DNA from: Microbacterium sp. XT11
Lineage (GTDB): Bacteria > Actinomycetota > Actinomycetes > Actinomycetales > Microbacteriaceae
Direction of reading: 5' to 3'
DNA length: 64,000 nt
NCBI RefSeq assembly: GCF_001513675.1
Contig: NZ_CP013859.1
Location: forward strand, 3,101,081 to 3,165,080
The translations under genes and the position numbers were made by a program. The notes beneath the pieces are model-generated. The model ran no database searches. It was not told where the DNA came from and saw only the letters and a list, made by a program, of their open reading frames with translations. Positions 8,879 to 18,847 of the stretch are shown in pieces. Position 1 is the stretch's first letter, and the number at the start of each line of letters is the position of its first letter.

Positions 8879-9663
8879 TCGTTCTCCTGCTGCTCGCCTG
8901 GCGCCGCGGCGACACCCGAATCACGGCGCGACAGAGTCAGCAGCGCGCCAAGTTCGATTTTAGTCAGGTCGCGCGTCTTCCCCGCAGGGAGCGTTCCCAG
9001 GTGCAGCGGGCCGAACTGGCGGCGCACGAGCTCGGTCACCGGGTGTCCGACGGCGGCCATCATGCGCCGCACGATGCGGTTGCGCCCCGAGTGCAACGTG
9101 AGCTCGACGAGGCTCGAGCCGCGCGACGTGTCGAGCAGCCGTGCCTTGTCGGCGGCGATCGGTCCGTCCTCCAACTCGATCCCCTTGGTCAGCTTCGCGA
9201 TGGTCTGCGCGGTCACGGTGCCCTCGACCTTGGCGATGTACACCTTCGTGACGCCGAACGAGGGGTGGGCCAGAACGTGGGCGAGCTCACCGTCGTTCGT
9301 CAGGATCAGGAGCCCGCTGGTCTCGGCGTCGAGGCGGCCGACGTTGTAGAGCCTCTCGTCGTAGTCCCTCGTGAACCGCCGGAGGTCCGGCCGGCCGCTC
9401 TCGTCCCGCATGCTGCTGACGACGCCGGTCGGCTTGTTGAGCATCACGTAGCGCTTCGTCACGTCGAGCTGCACGGCCGTGCCATCGACATCGACCAGGT
9501 CCCGTTCGGGGTCGATGCGCGTGCCGAGCTCGGTCACGACGCGACCATTGACGCGGATGCGACCCTCGACGATGTAGTTCTCGACGACCCGGCGCGACGC
9601 GACGCCGGCGGCGGCGAGCACCTTCTGCAACCGGACGCCTTCTGCGGGCGTGTTCTCTGTCAT
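8875..9663 (-). CDS. rluB: Large-subunit rRNA pseudouridine synthase, RluB type
   Basis: The 262-residue enzyme has an N-terminal S4 domain (RLQKVLAAAGVASRRVVENY) and the RsuA/RluB/RluE catalytic motif GRLDAETSGLLILTNDGE (catalytic Asp at about residue 104). It isomerises a uridine in 23S rRNA. Assignment to RluB rather than RsuA rests on its place beside scpB, a pairing seen in most Gram-positive genomes. The start overlaps the scpB stop by 4 bp. Confidence 0.92.
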   Translation of the reverse strand: MTENTPAEGVRLQKVLAAAGVASRRVVENYIVEGRIRVNGRVVTELGTRIDPERDLVDVDGTAVQLDVTKRYVMLNKPTGVVSSMRDESGRPDLRRFTRDYDERLYNVGRLDAETSGLLILTNDGELAHVLAHPSFGVTKVYIAKVEGTVTAQTIAKLTKGIELEDGPIAADKARLLDTSRGSSLVELTLHSGRNRIVRRMMAAVGHPVTELVRRQFGPLHLGTLPAGKTRDLTKIELGALLTLSRRDSGVAAAPGEQQENE

Positions 9664-10271
9664 CGGACCACTCCTTCGTCGAAACCGTCTGCGCCGTCGT
9701 CGAGCAACGGGGAGATCGGAGGCAGCTCGTCGAGCGAGTTGATCCCGAGGTGCTGCAGCAGCGCGTCGGTGGTGCCGTAGTTGATGGCGCCGGTCTCCGA
9801 ATCGGCGAAGAGCTCGGTGATGAGCCCGCGTGCGAGCAGGGTGCGCACCACGGAGTCAACGTTCACCGCGCGGATCGACGCCACCTGGCTGCGGGTGACG
9901 GGTTGCTTGTAGGCGATCACGGCGAGCGTCTCGAGCGCCGCCTGCGACAGACGCGCCGGCGCCTGTCCGCCGACGAACTCCGCGACCATGTCGTCGTGGT
10001 CCTCGCGCACGTAGAGGCGCCACCCTCCGCCGACTTCGCGCAGCTCGAAGCCTCGCCGGGGCCCGCGCCCCTTGCCGTCGTAGTCGTCCACCAGCGTCTC
10101 GATGGCCTGGCGCACGGCCGGCACGGGAGACCCGACGGCCGCAGCCAGGGCGACGAGACCGATCGGCTCGTCGATGATCATCAGGATCGCCTCGATCCGC
10201 TCGGTGAGCGGTGTCTCAGGCGCAGCCGAGCCGGTCTCAGCATCCGCCGTGGTCATGGTGTCATCTGTCAT
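9660..10271 (-). CDS. scpB: Segregation and condensation protein B
   Basis: ScpB partners ScpA and SMC in the bacterial condensin complex. The product has two winged-helix domains: LTERIEAILMIIDEPIGLVALA near the N-terminus, then the conserved LSQAALETLAVIAYKQPVTRSQVASIRAVN. The ATG chosen at 10271 has GGGGG about 7 nt upstream and overlaps the scpA stop by 11 bp, giving 203 residues. A later in-frame ATG at 10256 is possible. It belongs to the xerD-parA-scpA-scpB-rluB run. Confidence 0.94.
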   Translation of the reverse strand: MTDDTMTTADAETGSAAPETPLTERIEAILMIIDEPIGLVALAAAVGSPVPAVRQAIETLVDDYDGKGRGPRRGFELREVGGGWRLYVREDHDDMVAEFVGGQAPARLSQAALETLAVIAYKQPVTRSQVASIRAVNVDSVVRTLLARGLITELFADSETGAINYGTTDALLQHLGINSLDELPPISPLLDDGADGFDEGVVR

Positions 10272-11097
10272 AGTCGGCCCCCAGGGTCGCAAGGGATTCG
10301 TCGGACCAGTGCTCGGCCGACCAGCGCAGCGTCAATTCGCCGAGCGGCTCCAATTGTTCGAACGAGAGCGCGGCATGGCGGTAGAGCTCCAGCACGGAGA
10401 TGAAGCGCGCTACGACGATGCCGGGCTCACGGATGCCGGCCACGAGCTCGCGGAACGTGAGCGACTCGGTGCCGCGGAGCAGGGTGACCACGATCGCCGC
10501 CTGTTCACGGATGCTCACCAGCGGCGCGTGGAGATGATCGAGACCGACGTGCGGTATCTCCTTCGGCGCGAAGGCGAGGAGCGCGAGCGCCGCGAAATCG
10601 TCGACGCTGAGCGACCAGACCAGCTCGGGGGTCTTCCTGCGGTGTTTCTCGTCGAGGCGGACGGCTCGCGCGTGCCTGCGGTCCTCACGCTGGAGGCACC
10701 GGGCGAACCACGCCGAGACCTCCTTGAAGGCGCGATACTGCAGCAGCCGGGCGAAGAGCAGGTCGCGGGCCTCGAGCAGGGCGACGGCCTCGGCATCGAC
10801 CAGCTCGCCCTGCGGGAGGAGGCCGGCGACCTTCATGTCCAGCAGCGTCGCCGCCACGACGAGGAACTCCGACGCCTGATCGAGCTCCTCGGAATCGTCG
10901 AGCTCCTGCAGGTACGAGATGAACTCGTTGGTGACGGCGCTGAGCGACACCTCCGTGATGTCCATCTCGTGCTTCGAGATCAGCGTGAGGAGCAGGTCGA
11001 ACGGGCCGTCGAAGTTCGACAGCGAGACACGGAACCCGTCGGCGGATCCCTCTGCGGGCTCAGCGGTGCCGGGGATGTCCTCAGGCGACGGCGCCAC
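10261..11097 (-). CDS. scpA: Segregation and condensation protein A (kleisin)
   Basis: ScpA bridges SMC heads as the kleisin of condensin. After a short Pro/Glu tail the protein shows the family hallmark FRVSLSNFDGPFDLLLTLIS, then LLEARDLLFARLLQYRAFKE and a C-terminal winged helix. The start is not obvious: GTG at 11097 has GGGAG 9 nt upstream and overlaps the parA stop by 17 bp, giving 278 residues. Frames further upstream lie wholly inside parA and look like shadow sequence. Confidence 0.94.
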   Translation of the reverse strand: MAPSPEDIPGTAEPAEGSADGFRVSLSNFDGPFDLLLTLISKHEMDITEVSLSAVTNEFISYLQELDDSEELDQASEFLVVAATLLDMKVAGLLPQGELVDAEAVALLEARDLLFARLLQYRAFKEVSAWFARCLQREDRRHARAVRLDEKHRRKTPELVWSLSVDDFAALALLAFAPKEIPHVGLDHLHAPLVSIREQAAIVVTLLRGTESLTFRELVAGIREPGIVVARFISVLELYRHAALSFEQLEPLGELTLRWSAEHWSDESLATLGADYDR

Positions 11098-11971
11098 GGG
11101 CGACCAGCTCCCGCGCCAGCCGCAGGTACGCCTGTGCGGCGGCGTGCTCGGGTGCGAACTCGGTGATGGGCACGCCGGAGACCGAGGCATCGGGGAACTT
11201 CACGGTGCGCCCGATCACCGTCTCCAGCACGTCGTCGCCGAAGGCCTCGACGACACGCTCGAGCACCTCGCGCGAGTGCAGGGTGCGCGGGTCGTACATC
11301 GTCGCGAGCAGTCCGTCCATCGTGATCGACGGGTTGAGCCGATCGCGCACCTTGTCGATCGTCTCGATCAGCAGCGCGACGCCGCGCAGAGCGAAGAACT
11401 CGCACTCCAGCGGGATGATGACGCCGTGCGCCGCCGTCAGGGCGTTCACGGTGAGCAGGCCGAGCGAAGGCTGGCAGTCGATGAGGATGACGTCGTACTC
11501 CCCCGCCACCTGACGCAGCACGCGCGCGAGGATCGTCTCGCGGGCGACCTCGTTCACGAGGTGCACCTCGGCGGCCGACAGGTCGATGTTGGCGGGCATG
11601 ACGTCGAGTCCGTCGACGCGCGAATGGACGATGGCGTCGTGCGCATCGCGCTTCGTGTCGAGCAGAAGGTCGTACACGGTGGGCGACTCATGCGTCTGGA
11701 TGCCGAGGCCGGCGGACAGCGCGCCCTGCGGGTCGAAGTCGACGGCGAGCACCTTGCGGCCGTACTCGGCCAGCGCCGCGGCGAGGTTGATCGACGTCGT
11801 GGTCTTGCCGACGCCGCCCTTCTGGTTGCACAGCGCGATGATGCGGGCAGGACCGTGGGAGCTCAGCGGCGCCGGGATCGGGAACCCGCGGTAGGGGCGT
11901 CCGGTGGGTCCGATCGGGGTGTCGTCGTTCGTCGACGTCTTCGCCCTGGACTTCGCCGCTCTGTCAGCCAC
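11081..11971 (-). CDS. ParA/Soj-family chromosome-partitioning ATPase
   Basis: A 296-residue deviant Walker ATPase with [17 protein letters not shown] (Walker A with signature lysine), [17 protein letters not shown] and [20 protein letters not shown]. An N-terminal basic tail precedes the ATPase core. No parB or parS is next to it, so it is probably the second Soj-like copy that many actinobacteria carry beside xerD-scpAB rather than the origin-proximal ParA. GTG at 11971 has AGGAG 6 nt upstream and overlaps the xerD stop by 8 bp, implying coupled translation. Confidence 0.92.
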   Translation of the reverse strand: MADRAAKSRAKTSTNDDTPIGPTGRPYRGFPIPAPLSSHGPARIIALCNQKGGVGKTTTSINLAAALAEYGRKVLAVDFDPQGALSAGLGIQTHESPTVYDLLLDTKRDAHDAIVHSRVDGLDVMPANIDLSAAEVHLVNEVARETILARVLRQVAGEYDVILIDCQPSLGLLTVNALTAAHGVIIPLECEFFALRGVALLIETIDKVRDRLNPSITMDGLLATMYDPRTLHSREVLERVVEAFGDDVLETVIGRTVKFPDASVSGVPITEFAPEHAAAQAYLRLARELVARGAVA

Positions 11972-12938
11972 CGGTTCTCCTGCTCCTTCGTGCTTGCTCG
12001 ATTGTAGCCGGAGGCGCCTCTTTCGAGGCTCGCGCCGCGCCCGCGCGAGGGTGGGACGTCGCGTAGATGTCGCGCAGCGCATCCACCGAGACGTGGGTGT
12101 AGATCTGCGTGGTCGCGACCGAGGCGTGCCCGAGCAGCTCCTGGACGATGCGCACATCCGCGCCGCCTTGAAGGAGGTGGGTCGCGAACGAGTGGCGCAG
12201 GGTGTGCGGGGAGATCTCCGCCGTGATGTCTGCGCGCTCGGCCGCTGCCCTGATGATCAGCCACGCGCTCTGCCGCGACAGCGGGGCACCCCGCGCACCG
12301 AGGAAGAGCCGCGACGACGCGCGCCCCTTGGCCGCCAGGCCGGGCCGGACGCGCGTGAGGTACGCGTCGACGGCTGCGCGAGCATAGGAGCCGAGTGGAA
12401 CGATGCGCTCCTTCGCTCCCTTGCCGCGCAGCCTCAGCACATCGCCGTGGGCGAGATCATCGACGTCGAGGCCGACGGCCTCCGACACGCGGGCGCCGGT
12501 CGCGTACAGCAGCTCCAGCAGCGCTCTGTCCCTGATCCCGAGCGGCTCGTCTGCCGAGGGCGCTGCGAGCAGCCGTTCCACTTGGTCGATCGTCAGAGCC
12601 TTCGGCAGCCGCTGCGGTGCTTTGGGCGGGCGCAACCTGCCGCTCGGGTCGTCCTGTTCGATGCCCTCCCTGGCGAGAAACCGGTGCCAGCCGCGTACGG
12701 ACGATTGCAACCGCGCGAGACTCGTGGCGGCCGGCCGCGGCTCGGCCCCCGCACGGTCGGCGATGAACCTCCCGATCACGGCGGCGTCGACGGCCGACGT
12801 GTCCTCGATGCCGTGCGAACGCAACCACTCGAGGTACCCGGTCAGATCCCTGCGGTAGGCCGCGACGGTGTGCTCGCTCAGGCCGCGTTCGATCGTGACG
12901 TGGCGCAGGTAGACGTCGAGCGCACGCCCGAGGTCCAC
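11964..12938 (-). CDS. xerD: Site-specific tyrosine recombinase XerD
   Basis: XerD resolves chromosome dimers at dif with XerC. The N-terminal SAM-like domain ([20 protein letters not shown]) is followed by the catalytic domain with Arg in ATGARVSEA, Lys in [42 protein letters not shown] (catalytic Tyr). All catalytic residues are present in 324 residues. I chose GTG at 12938, one base after the upstream Nudix stop; longer frames lie inside that gene. Its position before parA-scpAB supports XerD over XerC. Confidence 0.94.
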   Translation of the reverse strand: MDLGRALDVYLRHVTIERGLSEHTVAAYRRDLTGYLEWLRSHGIEDTSAVDAAVIGRFIADRAGAEPRPAATSLARLQSSVRGWHRFLAREGIEQDDPSGRLRPPKAPQRLPKALTIDQVERLLAAPSADEPLGIRDRALLELLYATGARVSEAVGLDVDDLAHGDVLRLRGKGAKERIVPLGSYARAAVDAYLTRVRPGLAAKGRASSRLFLGARGAPLSRQSAWLIIRAAAERADITAEISPHTLRHSFATHLLQGGADVRIVQELLGHASVATTQIYTHVSVDALRDIYATSHPRAGAARASKEAPPATIEQARRSRRTGG

Positions 12939-12939
12939 G

Positions 12940-13509
12940 TCATGCCCCCGCGCGTCGCCGTTCGGCGGCCAGGAGGCCGATCGCGAGGAGGGCGTTGTGC
13001 ATGCGACCGTCGAGCACGCCCGCGACGGCATCCGCGAGCGGAACGCGCTCGACCCGGATGTCCGCTTCCTCATCCTCGCGCGCATGAGCATCCGCGATGG
13101 GTGTCAGCCCGGTGGCGAGGAAGAAGTGGACGATCTCGTTGCTGCCTCCGGGCGTCGCGAACGTGCTCAGCAGCGGCTCCCAGTGCCGGGCGGCGAGATC
13201 CGCCTCCTCGGCGAGCTCGCGCTTGGCGGCGGAGAGCGGGTCCTCGCCCTCGACGTCGAGCAGCCCGGCGGGGAGCTCCCAGTCGCGGTGGCGGATCGGA
13301 TGCCGGTACTGCTGGATGAGCAGCACGCGGTCATCGTCGTCGATGGCGACGATCGCCACGGCGCCGGTGTGATCGACGTACTGCCGAACGATCTCGCCGC
13401 CGCCGTACCGCACCCGGTCGGACCGGACATCCCACACGGCGCCCTCGTAGACGACGTCGCTGTGGAGGATCTCCGGCTCGAACCGGTCGTCCTGCAGGAC
13501 CTCAGGCAT
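12940..13509 (-). CDS. Nudix hydrolase, ADP-ribose pyrophosphatase type
   Basis: The 189-residue Nudix protein probably splits ADP-ribose into AMP and ribose 5-phosphate. The Nudix box reads [22 protein letters not shown], and the upstream [16 protein letters not shown] is the signature of the ADP-ribose subfamily (ADPRase/NudF). The box ends EEADL rather than the usual EExGL, a variant seen in actinobacterial homologues; the metal-binding REUxEE glutamates are intact. The start overlaps the pyrG stop by 8 bp, as in many actinobacteria where pyrG, this gene and xerD are contiguous. Confidence 0.93.
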   Translation of the reverse strand: MPEVLQDDRFEPEILHSDVVYEGAVWDVRSDRVRYGGGEIVRQYVDHTGAVAIVAIDDDDRVLLIQQYRHPIRHRDWELPAGLLDVEGEDPLSAAKRELAEEADLAARHWEPLLSTFATPGGSNEIVHFFLATGLTPIADAHAREDEEADIRVERVPLADAVAGVLDGRMHNALLAIGLLAAERRRAGA

Positions 13510-15199
13510 CGTCGCTGACGTCGAACAGCTCGCTCGCGCGGTGACGCTCGATGGCGGCGCCGACGAGTCCGCGGAACAGCGGGTGCGGATCCGTGGGGCG
13601 CGAGCGCAGCTCCGGGTGCGCCTGGGTGGCGATGTAGTACGGGTGCACGTCGCGCGGCAGCTCCACGTACTCGACGAGGTCGAGCTCGGGGTTCAGGCCG
13701 GAGAAGACCAGCCCAGCCTCGGAGAGCCGATCCCGGTACGCGTTGTTGACCTCGTACCGATGACGGTGGCGCTCGGACGCGACAGGCGCGCCGTACACCT
13801 CCCGCGCGAGCGATCCCTCCGCGAGAGCGGCCTGGTACAGGCCGAGGCGCATGGTGCCGCCGAGGTCGCCGCCGTCGAGGATCTTCACCTGCTCGGCCAT
13901 GGTGGCGATGACCGGCTCGGTCGTCTCGGGGTCGAACTCGCTCGATGACGCACCCGCGATCCCGGCGACGTCGCGCGCGTACTCGATCACCATGCACTGA
14001 AGTCCGAGGCAGAGACCGAGAGTCGGGATGCCCTGCTCGCGCGCGAACTTCAGCGCGCCGAGCTTGCCCTCGATGCCGCGGATGCCGAAGCCGCCGGGCA
14101 CGCAGATGCCGTCGAGCTGCGCGAGGTGCTCCCTCGCGCCATCCGGCGTCTCGCACAGGTCGGACGGGATCCAGCGGATGTTGACCTTGGCCTCGTGCGC
14201 GAACCCGCCGGCCTTGAGCGCCTCGGTCACAGACAGGTAGGCATCCGGAAGGTCGATGTACTTGCCGACGAGGCCGATGGTGACCTCGTGCTTCGGGTTG
14301 TGCACGGCGTGCAGGACCTTGTTCCAGCGCGACCAGTCGACCTCGTCGGCCTTCTCCGCGAGGCCGAGTCGGCGCACGATGTACGAGTCGAGCCCCTGCG
14401 CGTTCAGCGTGGAGGGGATGTCGTAGATGCTGGGCAGGTCGACCGTGTTGATGACGCCTTCGACATCGACGTCGCACATCAGGGCGATCTTGTTCCGGTT
14501 GCTCTCGCTCACAGGGCGATCGCTGCGCAGCACGAGCGCGTCGGGCTGGATTCCGACCTGACGGAGGGCGGCGACCGAGTGCTGCGTCGGCTTGGTCTTC
14601 TGCTCGCCCGACGCGCCCATGAACGGCACGAGCGACACGTGCACGAAGAACACGTTGTCGCGGCCAAGTTCATGACGCAGCTGCCTGGCCGACTCGAGGA
14701 AGGGCTGCGATTCGATGTCGCCGACGGTGCCCCCGACCTCGGTGATGATGACGTCGGGACGTGGCTCCTCGGTCGCCTGCAGGCGCATGCGCCGCTTGAT
14801 CTCGTCGGTGATGTGCGGGATGACCTGGACCGTGTCGCCGAGGTACTCCCCGCGGCGCTCACGCGCAATGACCTGCGAGTAGATCTGACCTGTGGTGACG
14901 TTGGCGGCCTGCGTCAGGTTGATGTCGAGGAAGCGCTCATAGTGGCCGATGTCGAGATCGGTCTCTGCGCCGTCGTCGGTGACGAACACCTCGCCGTGCT
15001 GGAAGGGGTTCATCGTCCCCGGGTCGACGTTCAGATACGGGTCGAGCTTCTGCATCACGACGCGGAGGCCCCGCGCGGTGAGCAGGTTGCCGAGGCTGGC
15101 TGCTGTGAGCCCCTTGCCCAAAGACGAAACGACACCACCTGTCACGAAGATGTGCTTGGTCGTGTCGTTCTTGGGCCCCGCTGAAGAAGAGTTCATCAC
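13502..15199 (-). CDS. pyrG: CTP synthase
   Basis: Converts UTP to CTP using glutamine and ATP. At 565 residues it is of normal length. The N-terminal synthetase domain starts [16 protein letters not shown], a P-loop signature of the family. The C-terminal class-I glutaminase domain carries the nucleophile in [13 protein letters not shown] and the downstream HRHRYEVNN that completes the triad region. The first codon is GTG (15199), with ATG immediately after (15196); either could start. It lies 23 bp after recN's stop and leads into the Nudix-xerD run. Confidence 0.97.
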   Translation of the reverse strand: MMNSSSAGPKNDTTKHIFVTGGVVSSLGKGLTAASLGNLLTARGLRVVMQKLDPYLNVDPGTMNPFQHGEVFVTDDGAETDLDIGHYERFLDINLTQAANVTTGQIYSQVIARERRGEYLGDTVQVIPHITDEIKRRMRLQATEEPRPDVIITEVGGTVGDIESQPFLESARQLRHELGRDNVFFVHVSLVPFMGASGEQKTKPTQHSVAALRQVGIQPDALVLRSDRPVSESNRNKIALMCDVDVEGVINTVDLPSIYDIPSTLNAQGLDSYIVRRLGLAEKADEVDWSRWNKVLHAVHNPKHEVTIGLVGKYIDLPDAYLSVTEALKAGGFAHEAKVNIRWIPSDLCETPDGAREHLAQLDGICVPGGFGIRGIEGKLGALKFAREQGIPTLGLCLGLQCMVIEYARDVAGIAGASSSEFDPETTEPVIATMAEQVKILDGGDLGGTMRLGLYQAALAEGSLAREVYGAPVASERHRHRYEVNNAYRDRLSEAGLVFSGLNPELDLVEYVELPRDVHPYYIATQAHPELRSRPTDPHPLFRGLVGAAIERHRASELFDVSDDA

Positions 15200-15222
15200 G
15201 GGCTTCTATCCTAACAGTTCGA

Positions 15223-16905
15223 TCAGTCGCGCAGGCTGAGAAGTTCGCGGGCATGGGTGAGCGCGGCGTCCGAGTCAGCCAGCCCGGAGAGCAGGCGCGC
15301 CATCTCGGCCTCGCGTTCCGCACCGTCCAGCCGGCGCACGCTCGACGCCGTGACGGCACCGTCGTTCGACTTGACGACGGTGAGGTGGTTGGTGGCGAAC
15401 GCGGCGACCTGGGCGAGGTGCGTGACGGCGATCACCTGCGAGGTCTCGGCGAGCTTGGCGAGCCTGCGGCCCACCTCGATCGCGGCGGCTCCGCCGATGC
15501 CTGCGTCCACCTCGTCGAACACGAAGGTCGGCACCGGATCGGTGCCGGCGATGACGACCTCGATCGCCAGCATGACCCGGGAGAGCTCACCACCCGACGC
15601 CCCCTTGCCCACCGGACGCGGCTCCGCCCCCGGATGCGGTGCGAGCAGGATGGCGACATCGTCACGGCCATGCGAGCTCTCGGCGCCCTGGGTCACCGAC
15701 ACCTCGAGGCGCGCATCCGGCATCGCCAGCGCGTGCAACTCCTCGGTCACGGCGGCGCCGAGGCGTGCGGCTGCGTCGGATCGCCGCGCGGTGAGGATCG
15801 CTGCGCGCTCGTCGAGCACGGAACGCACACGGTCGCGCTCCTCTTCGAGCCGTCCGAGCCGGTCATCGTCGTCGTCCAGCTCCGCCAGACGCGCGGAGCC
15901 CGTCTTCCACAGCTCGAGCGCCTCGTCCAGGGAGCCGTGGGCGCGAACGAGCACGTTCAGCGCCGCACGGCGCTCCTCGACGGCGGCCAGCTCGTGCGGG
16001 CCCGATTCGTCCAGGTCTGCCAGGAACGCGGACAGCTGCACGGCGGCGTCGGAGACCCGGTAGCCGATGTCGGCGATGGTCTCGGCGAGCTCTGTGAGCG
16101 TCGGATCGGACGCGCGCTCGAGAGCACGGCGGGCCTCGGCGAGCAGAGCCGACACATCGGGCGCACCCTCTTCGTTCGAGAGGGCTTCGTGGGCAACGGT
16201 CGCGGCCAGCCTCAGCTCTTCGGCGTTGGCCAGACGCTCGGCCCGTGCGGCGAGCTCACGGTCTTCGCCGGGTTCCGGAGCCGTGGCCTCGATGAGCGCA
16301 AGATCCTCGCGCAGGCGCGCCGCCTCGTCCTGACGACGTTCGCGGTTCTGCGTGATGTCCGCGATCTGCGCCTCCAGCTCGCGCCATCGCGCATACGATT
16401 CGGCATAGGCGTCCAGTGCCTCGGCGATGGGTGCTCCTCCGAAGCGGTCGAGGGCGTCGCGCTGCGCGGCGGCCGACCGCAATCGCAGCTGCTCCGACTG
16501 ACCGTGCACGACGACGAGCTCCTCGGCGAGCGACGACAGCACGCCGGCGGGGGCCGCGCGGCCCCCCACGCTCGCCCTGCTGCGGCCCTCGGCGCTCAGC
16601 GTCCTCGACACGTAGAGCTCGCCGAGGCCATCGCCCGCCGGTTCCAGCTCGCCTCCGGCATCCGCGACGATGTCGGCGACCGGCCCGTTCTGCGGAACGA
16701 CCCAGACGCCGGCGACGGATGCCTGCGCCGAGCCGGCCCGCACGGCGCCGGAGTCGGCCCGCTGCCCGAGCAGCAGTCCGAGCCCGGTGACCACCATGGT
16801 CTTGCCCGCCCCGGTCTCTCCCGTGATCGCGGTGAAGCCGGCACCGAGCGGGAGGACGGCGTCGGCGATCACTCCGAGACCCTGCATGCGCATCTCTTCG
16901 ATCAT
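15223..16905 (-). CDS. recN: DNA repair protein RecN
   Basis: RecN is an SMC-like ATPase for double-strand-break repair. The 560-residue protein has Walker A GETGAGKTMVV (about residues 29-40), a long central helical region, the ABC-type signature GKGASGGELSRVMLA, and Walker B FVFDEVDAGIGG. ATG at 16905 overlaps the nadK stop in ATGA; the open frame further upstream is nadK's shadow. The nadK-recN pairing is conserved in actinobacteria. I see no LexA-like box before the run. Confidence 0.96.
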   Translation of the reverse strand: MIEEMRMQGLGVIADAVLPLGAGFTAITGETGAGKTMVVTGLGLLLGQRADSGAVRAGSAQASVAGVWVVPQNGPVADIVADAGGELEPAGDGLGELYVSRTLSAEGRSRASVGGRAAPAGVLSSLAEELVVVHGQSEQLRLRSAAAQRDALDRFGGAPIAEALDAYAESYARWRELEAQIADITQNRERRQDEAARLREDLALIEATAPEPGEDRELAARAERLANAEELRLAATVAHEALSNEEGAPDVSALLAEARRALERASDPTLTELAETIADIGYRVSDAAVQLSAFLADLDESGPHELAAVEERRAALNVLVRAHGSLDEALELWKTGSARLAELDDDDDRLGRLEEERDRVRSVLDERAAILTARRSDAAARLGAAVTEELHALAMPDARLEVSVTQGAESSHGRDDVAILLAPHPGAEPRPVGKGASGGELSRVMLAIEVVIAGTDPVPTFVFDEVDAGIGGAAAIEVGRRLAKLAETSQVIAVTHLAQVAAFATNHLTVVKSNDGAVTASSVRRLDGAEREAEMARLLSGLADSDAALTHARELLSLRD

Positions 16906-17816
16906 GCCGAGGCCCCCTGTCCACGCCATCCCGCGACCGGCAGTTGGAACTTGCGGACCAGACGGTTCGTGAAGGCCGTCGGATGCAGCCGCGCCAGGCG
17001 GACGGGCCGCGACGAGCGCCGCACGACCACCCTCGCGCCGGGCGGCAGGTCGTGCGACCGCCTGCCGTCGCACCAGAGGATGCCGAACCCGGAGGTGCCC
17101 TCGAGCATCTCGATGGCCACGGCTGCCTCGGGGCTCACCACCAGCGGCTTAGCGAAGAGCGCATGCGCGGACAGCGGCACGACCGCGATCGCCTCCACGC
17201 TCGGCCAGATCACCGGGCCCCCGGCCGAGAAGTTGTAGGCGGTCGAGCCGGTGGGTGTGGACACGACCATTCCATCGCAGCCGAAGCTCGACAGCGGGCG
17301 TCCGTCGATCTCGAGCACGACCTCGATCATGCGCTCGCGGCTGGCCTTCTCGACTGTCGCCTCGTTCAGAGCCCAGGTCTCGTACACGACCGCGCCCTCG
17401 GCATCCTTGACGCGCACGGAGAGCGCCATGCGCTCCTCGACCTCGTAGTCGCGGTCGATCACACGGCGCACTGCGGCGTCCATGTCGTCGCGGTCGATCT
17501 CGGCGAGGAAGCCGACGTGCCCCATGTTGATCCCGAGCACCGGCGCTTCGCAGCCGCGCACCAGCTCGGCGGCGCGAAGGATCGTCCCGTCTCCACCCAG
17601 GACGATCGCCAGCTCCAGCTCCGACTGGTCGATGTCATCGCCGAGCGCCGCGACGTCGGCGAAGAAGGTGTCGACTGCGACGAGGTCCGCGCGGTCCTCA
17701 CGGGCGAGCACGGGTCGGGCACCCGATTGACGCAGGGCATCGACGACGCGGCGAGCGGCGGCCACGGTGTCCTCACGGCCCGCGTGAGCGACGACCAGGA
17801 TGTTGCGCTCGTTCAT
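16902..17816 (-). CDS. nadK: NAD kinase
   Basis: Phosphorylates NAD to NADP. The GGDGT motif (VLGGDGTILRAAE) lies about residue 70-80, and the second conserved region is DGMVVSTPTGSTAYNFSAGGP. The 304-residue length is normal for actinobacterial NadK. ATG at 17816 overlaps the tlyA stop (ATGA); twelve upstream in-frame codons inside tlyA are not conserved-looking. It is in the order tlyA-nadK-recN. Confidence 0.97.
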   Translation of the reverse strand: MNERNILVVAHAGREDTVAAARRVVDALRQSGARPVLAREDRADLVAVDTFFADVAALGDDIDQSELELAIVLGGDGTILRAAELVRGCEAPVLGINMGHVGFLAEIDRDDMDAAVRRVIDRDYEVEERMALSVRVKDAEGAVVYETWALNEATVEKASRERMIEVVLEIDGRPLSSFGCDGMVVSTPTGSTAYNFSAGGPVIWPSVEAIAVVPLSAHALFAKPLVVSPEAAVAIEMLEGTSGFGILWCDGRRSHDLPPGARVVVRRSSRPVRLARLHPTAFTNRLVRKFQLPVAGWRGQGASA

Positions 17817-18610
17817 CGTCCCCCTGCCAGTGCGTTGATGCGGTCTGACCATTCTGACGGATCACTGCCCCGCCCTGGTGCGAGGTGCACGAGGTACTCG
17901 GTGTTGCCGTGCGTACCGAGAATCGGCGAGCGAAGGATGCCGAGCATGCCGAGGCCGACGTCCCACGCGCTCCACACCGTGCGGGCGACGGCATCGGCAC
18001 GCGTCGAGGGGTCTGTCACGAGACCGCCCTTGACAGCGGTGCGTCCGACCTCGAACTGCGGTTTGACGAGCAGCACGATGTCGGCATCCGGTGCGGCCAC
18101 CGACGCCACGGCGGGGAGGACCAGTTCGAGCGAGATGAAAGACAGATCGCCGACGATCAGGTCGGGCGCGTCGTTCTCCCCCGTCGCCGCGGACAGGTTC
18201 GCGCGCGTCATGTGCCGGACGTTGTATCCCTCCACGGAGACGACGCCGGGATCATCGGCCACGGGAGCTGCGAGTTGACCGTGCCCGACGTCGACGGCAA
18301 GGACGCGTCGCGCCCCGCGTTCGCGCAGCACCTGCGTGAAGCCGCCCGTCGACGCGCCCATGTCGAGGGCGAGGCGTCCGGCGACCGTGATCGCGAAGCC
18401 GTCGAGTGCGGCGATGAGCTTGTGCGCAGCGCGTCCGACGTAGTGATCGGCGCCGGCGACAACCAGCTGAGACGCATCGTCGACCGGCGTCGACGGCTTG
18501 ACGACGGGGCGCCCGTCGACGCTCACGAGCCCGTCGGCGATGAGCGTCGCGGCGTGCGACCTCGATCGCGCCAGGCCTCGCGCAGCGAGTGCGGCGTCGA
18601 GTCGGGTCAT
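17813..18610 (-). CDS. tlyA: TlyA-family rRNA 2'-O-methyltransferase / hemolysin A
   Basis: A 265-residue protein with an N-terminal S4 domain ([20 protein letters not shown]) and an FtsJ-like methyltransferase domain with the SAM-binding segment ALDMGASTGGFTQVL and the core VLLVKPQFE. In mycobacteria TlyA 2'-O-methylates 16S and 23S rRNA and confers capreomycin sensitivity; the same chemistry is inferred. The 'hemolysin' name is historical. The start overlaps the stop of the small upstream gene by 4 bp. Confidence 0.94.
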   Translation of the reverse strand: MTRLDAALAARGLARSRSHAATLIADGLVSVDGRPVVKPSTPVDDASQLVVAGADHYVGRAAHKLIAALDGFAITVAGRLALDMGASTGGFTQVLRERGARRVLAVDVGHGQLAAPVADDPGVVSVEGYNVRHMTRANLSAATGENDAPDLIVGDLSFISLELVLPAVASVAAPDADIVLLVKPQFEVGRTAVKGGLVTDPSTRADAVARTVWSAWDVGLGMLGILRSPILGTHGNTEYLVHLAPGRGSDPSEWSDRINALAGGR

Positions 18611-18780
18611 CGGGAACCGGACGCGTCGCGCTGGTCGAGCTTGGCCCCGCTCTCGAGGCGTCGAGACAGGTCATCGTGCAGCGCGGCGTACGCGTCGGCA
18701 CGGTCGGCCAGCGGCTGTCCCTCGATCAGACGGAGGCGGCTCCACAGGCCATCAGTCGGCGCAGTCGTCTCTTCGGTCAC
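18607..18780 (-). CDS. Small conserved-position protein, 57 aa
   Basis: A 57-residue acidic protein (starting VTEETTAPTDGLWSRLRLIE) with no motif I can name. Small genes of this kind often sit directly before tlyA in actinobacteria. Its stop overlaps the tlyA start in ATGA form, and GTG at 18780 follows GGAAGG with no spacer. A -10-like TACAGT lies 6 nt before the GTG, so a leaderless start is likely and the box may be the promoter for tlyA-nadK-recN. The function is unknown. Confidence 0.65.
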   Translation of the reverse strand: MTEETTAPTDGLWSRLRLIEGQPLADRADAYAALHDDLSRRLESGAKLDQRDASGSR

Positions 18781-18847
18781 CCTTCCACTGTACGCGGGAC
18801 GTCGGACACCGGAGAGCGGCTCGCGCTGCCGGCGCAGAACATGCGCA

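Noticed and set aside
10261..11190. Longer scpA start upstream of 11097
   Set aside because: The extra residues are Ser/Pro/Arg-rich shadow of parA and lack scpA similarity.
15253..17238. 661-codon plus-strand frame opposite recN and nadK
   Set aside because: Composition is that of reverse-complement shadow; recN and nadK motifs on the other strand are unambiguous.
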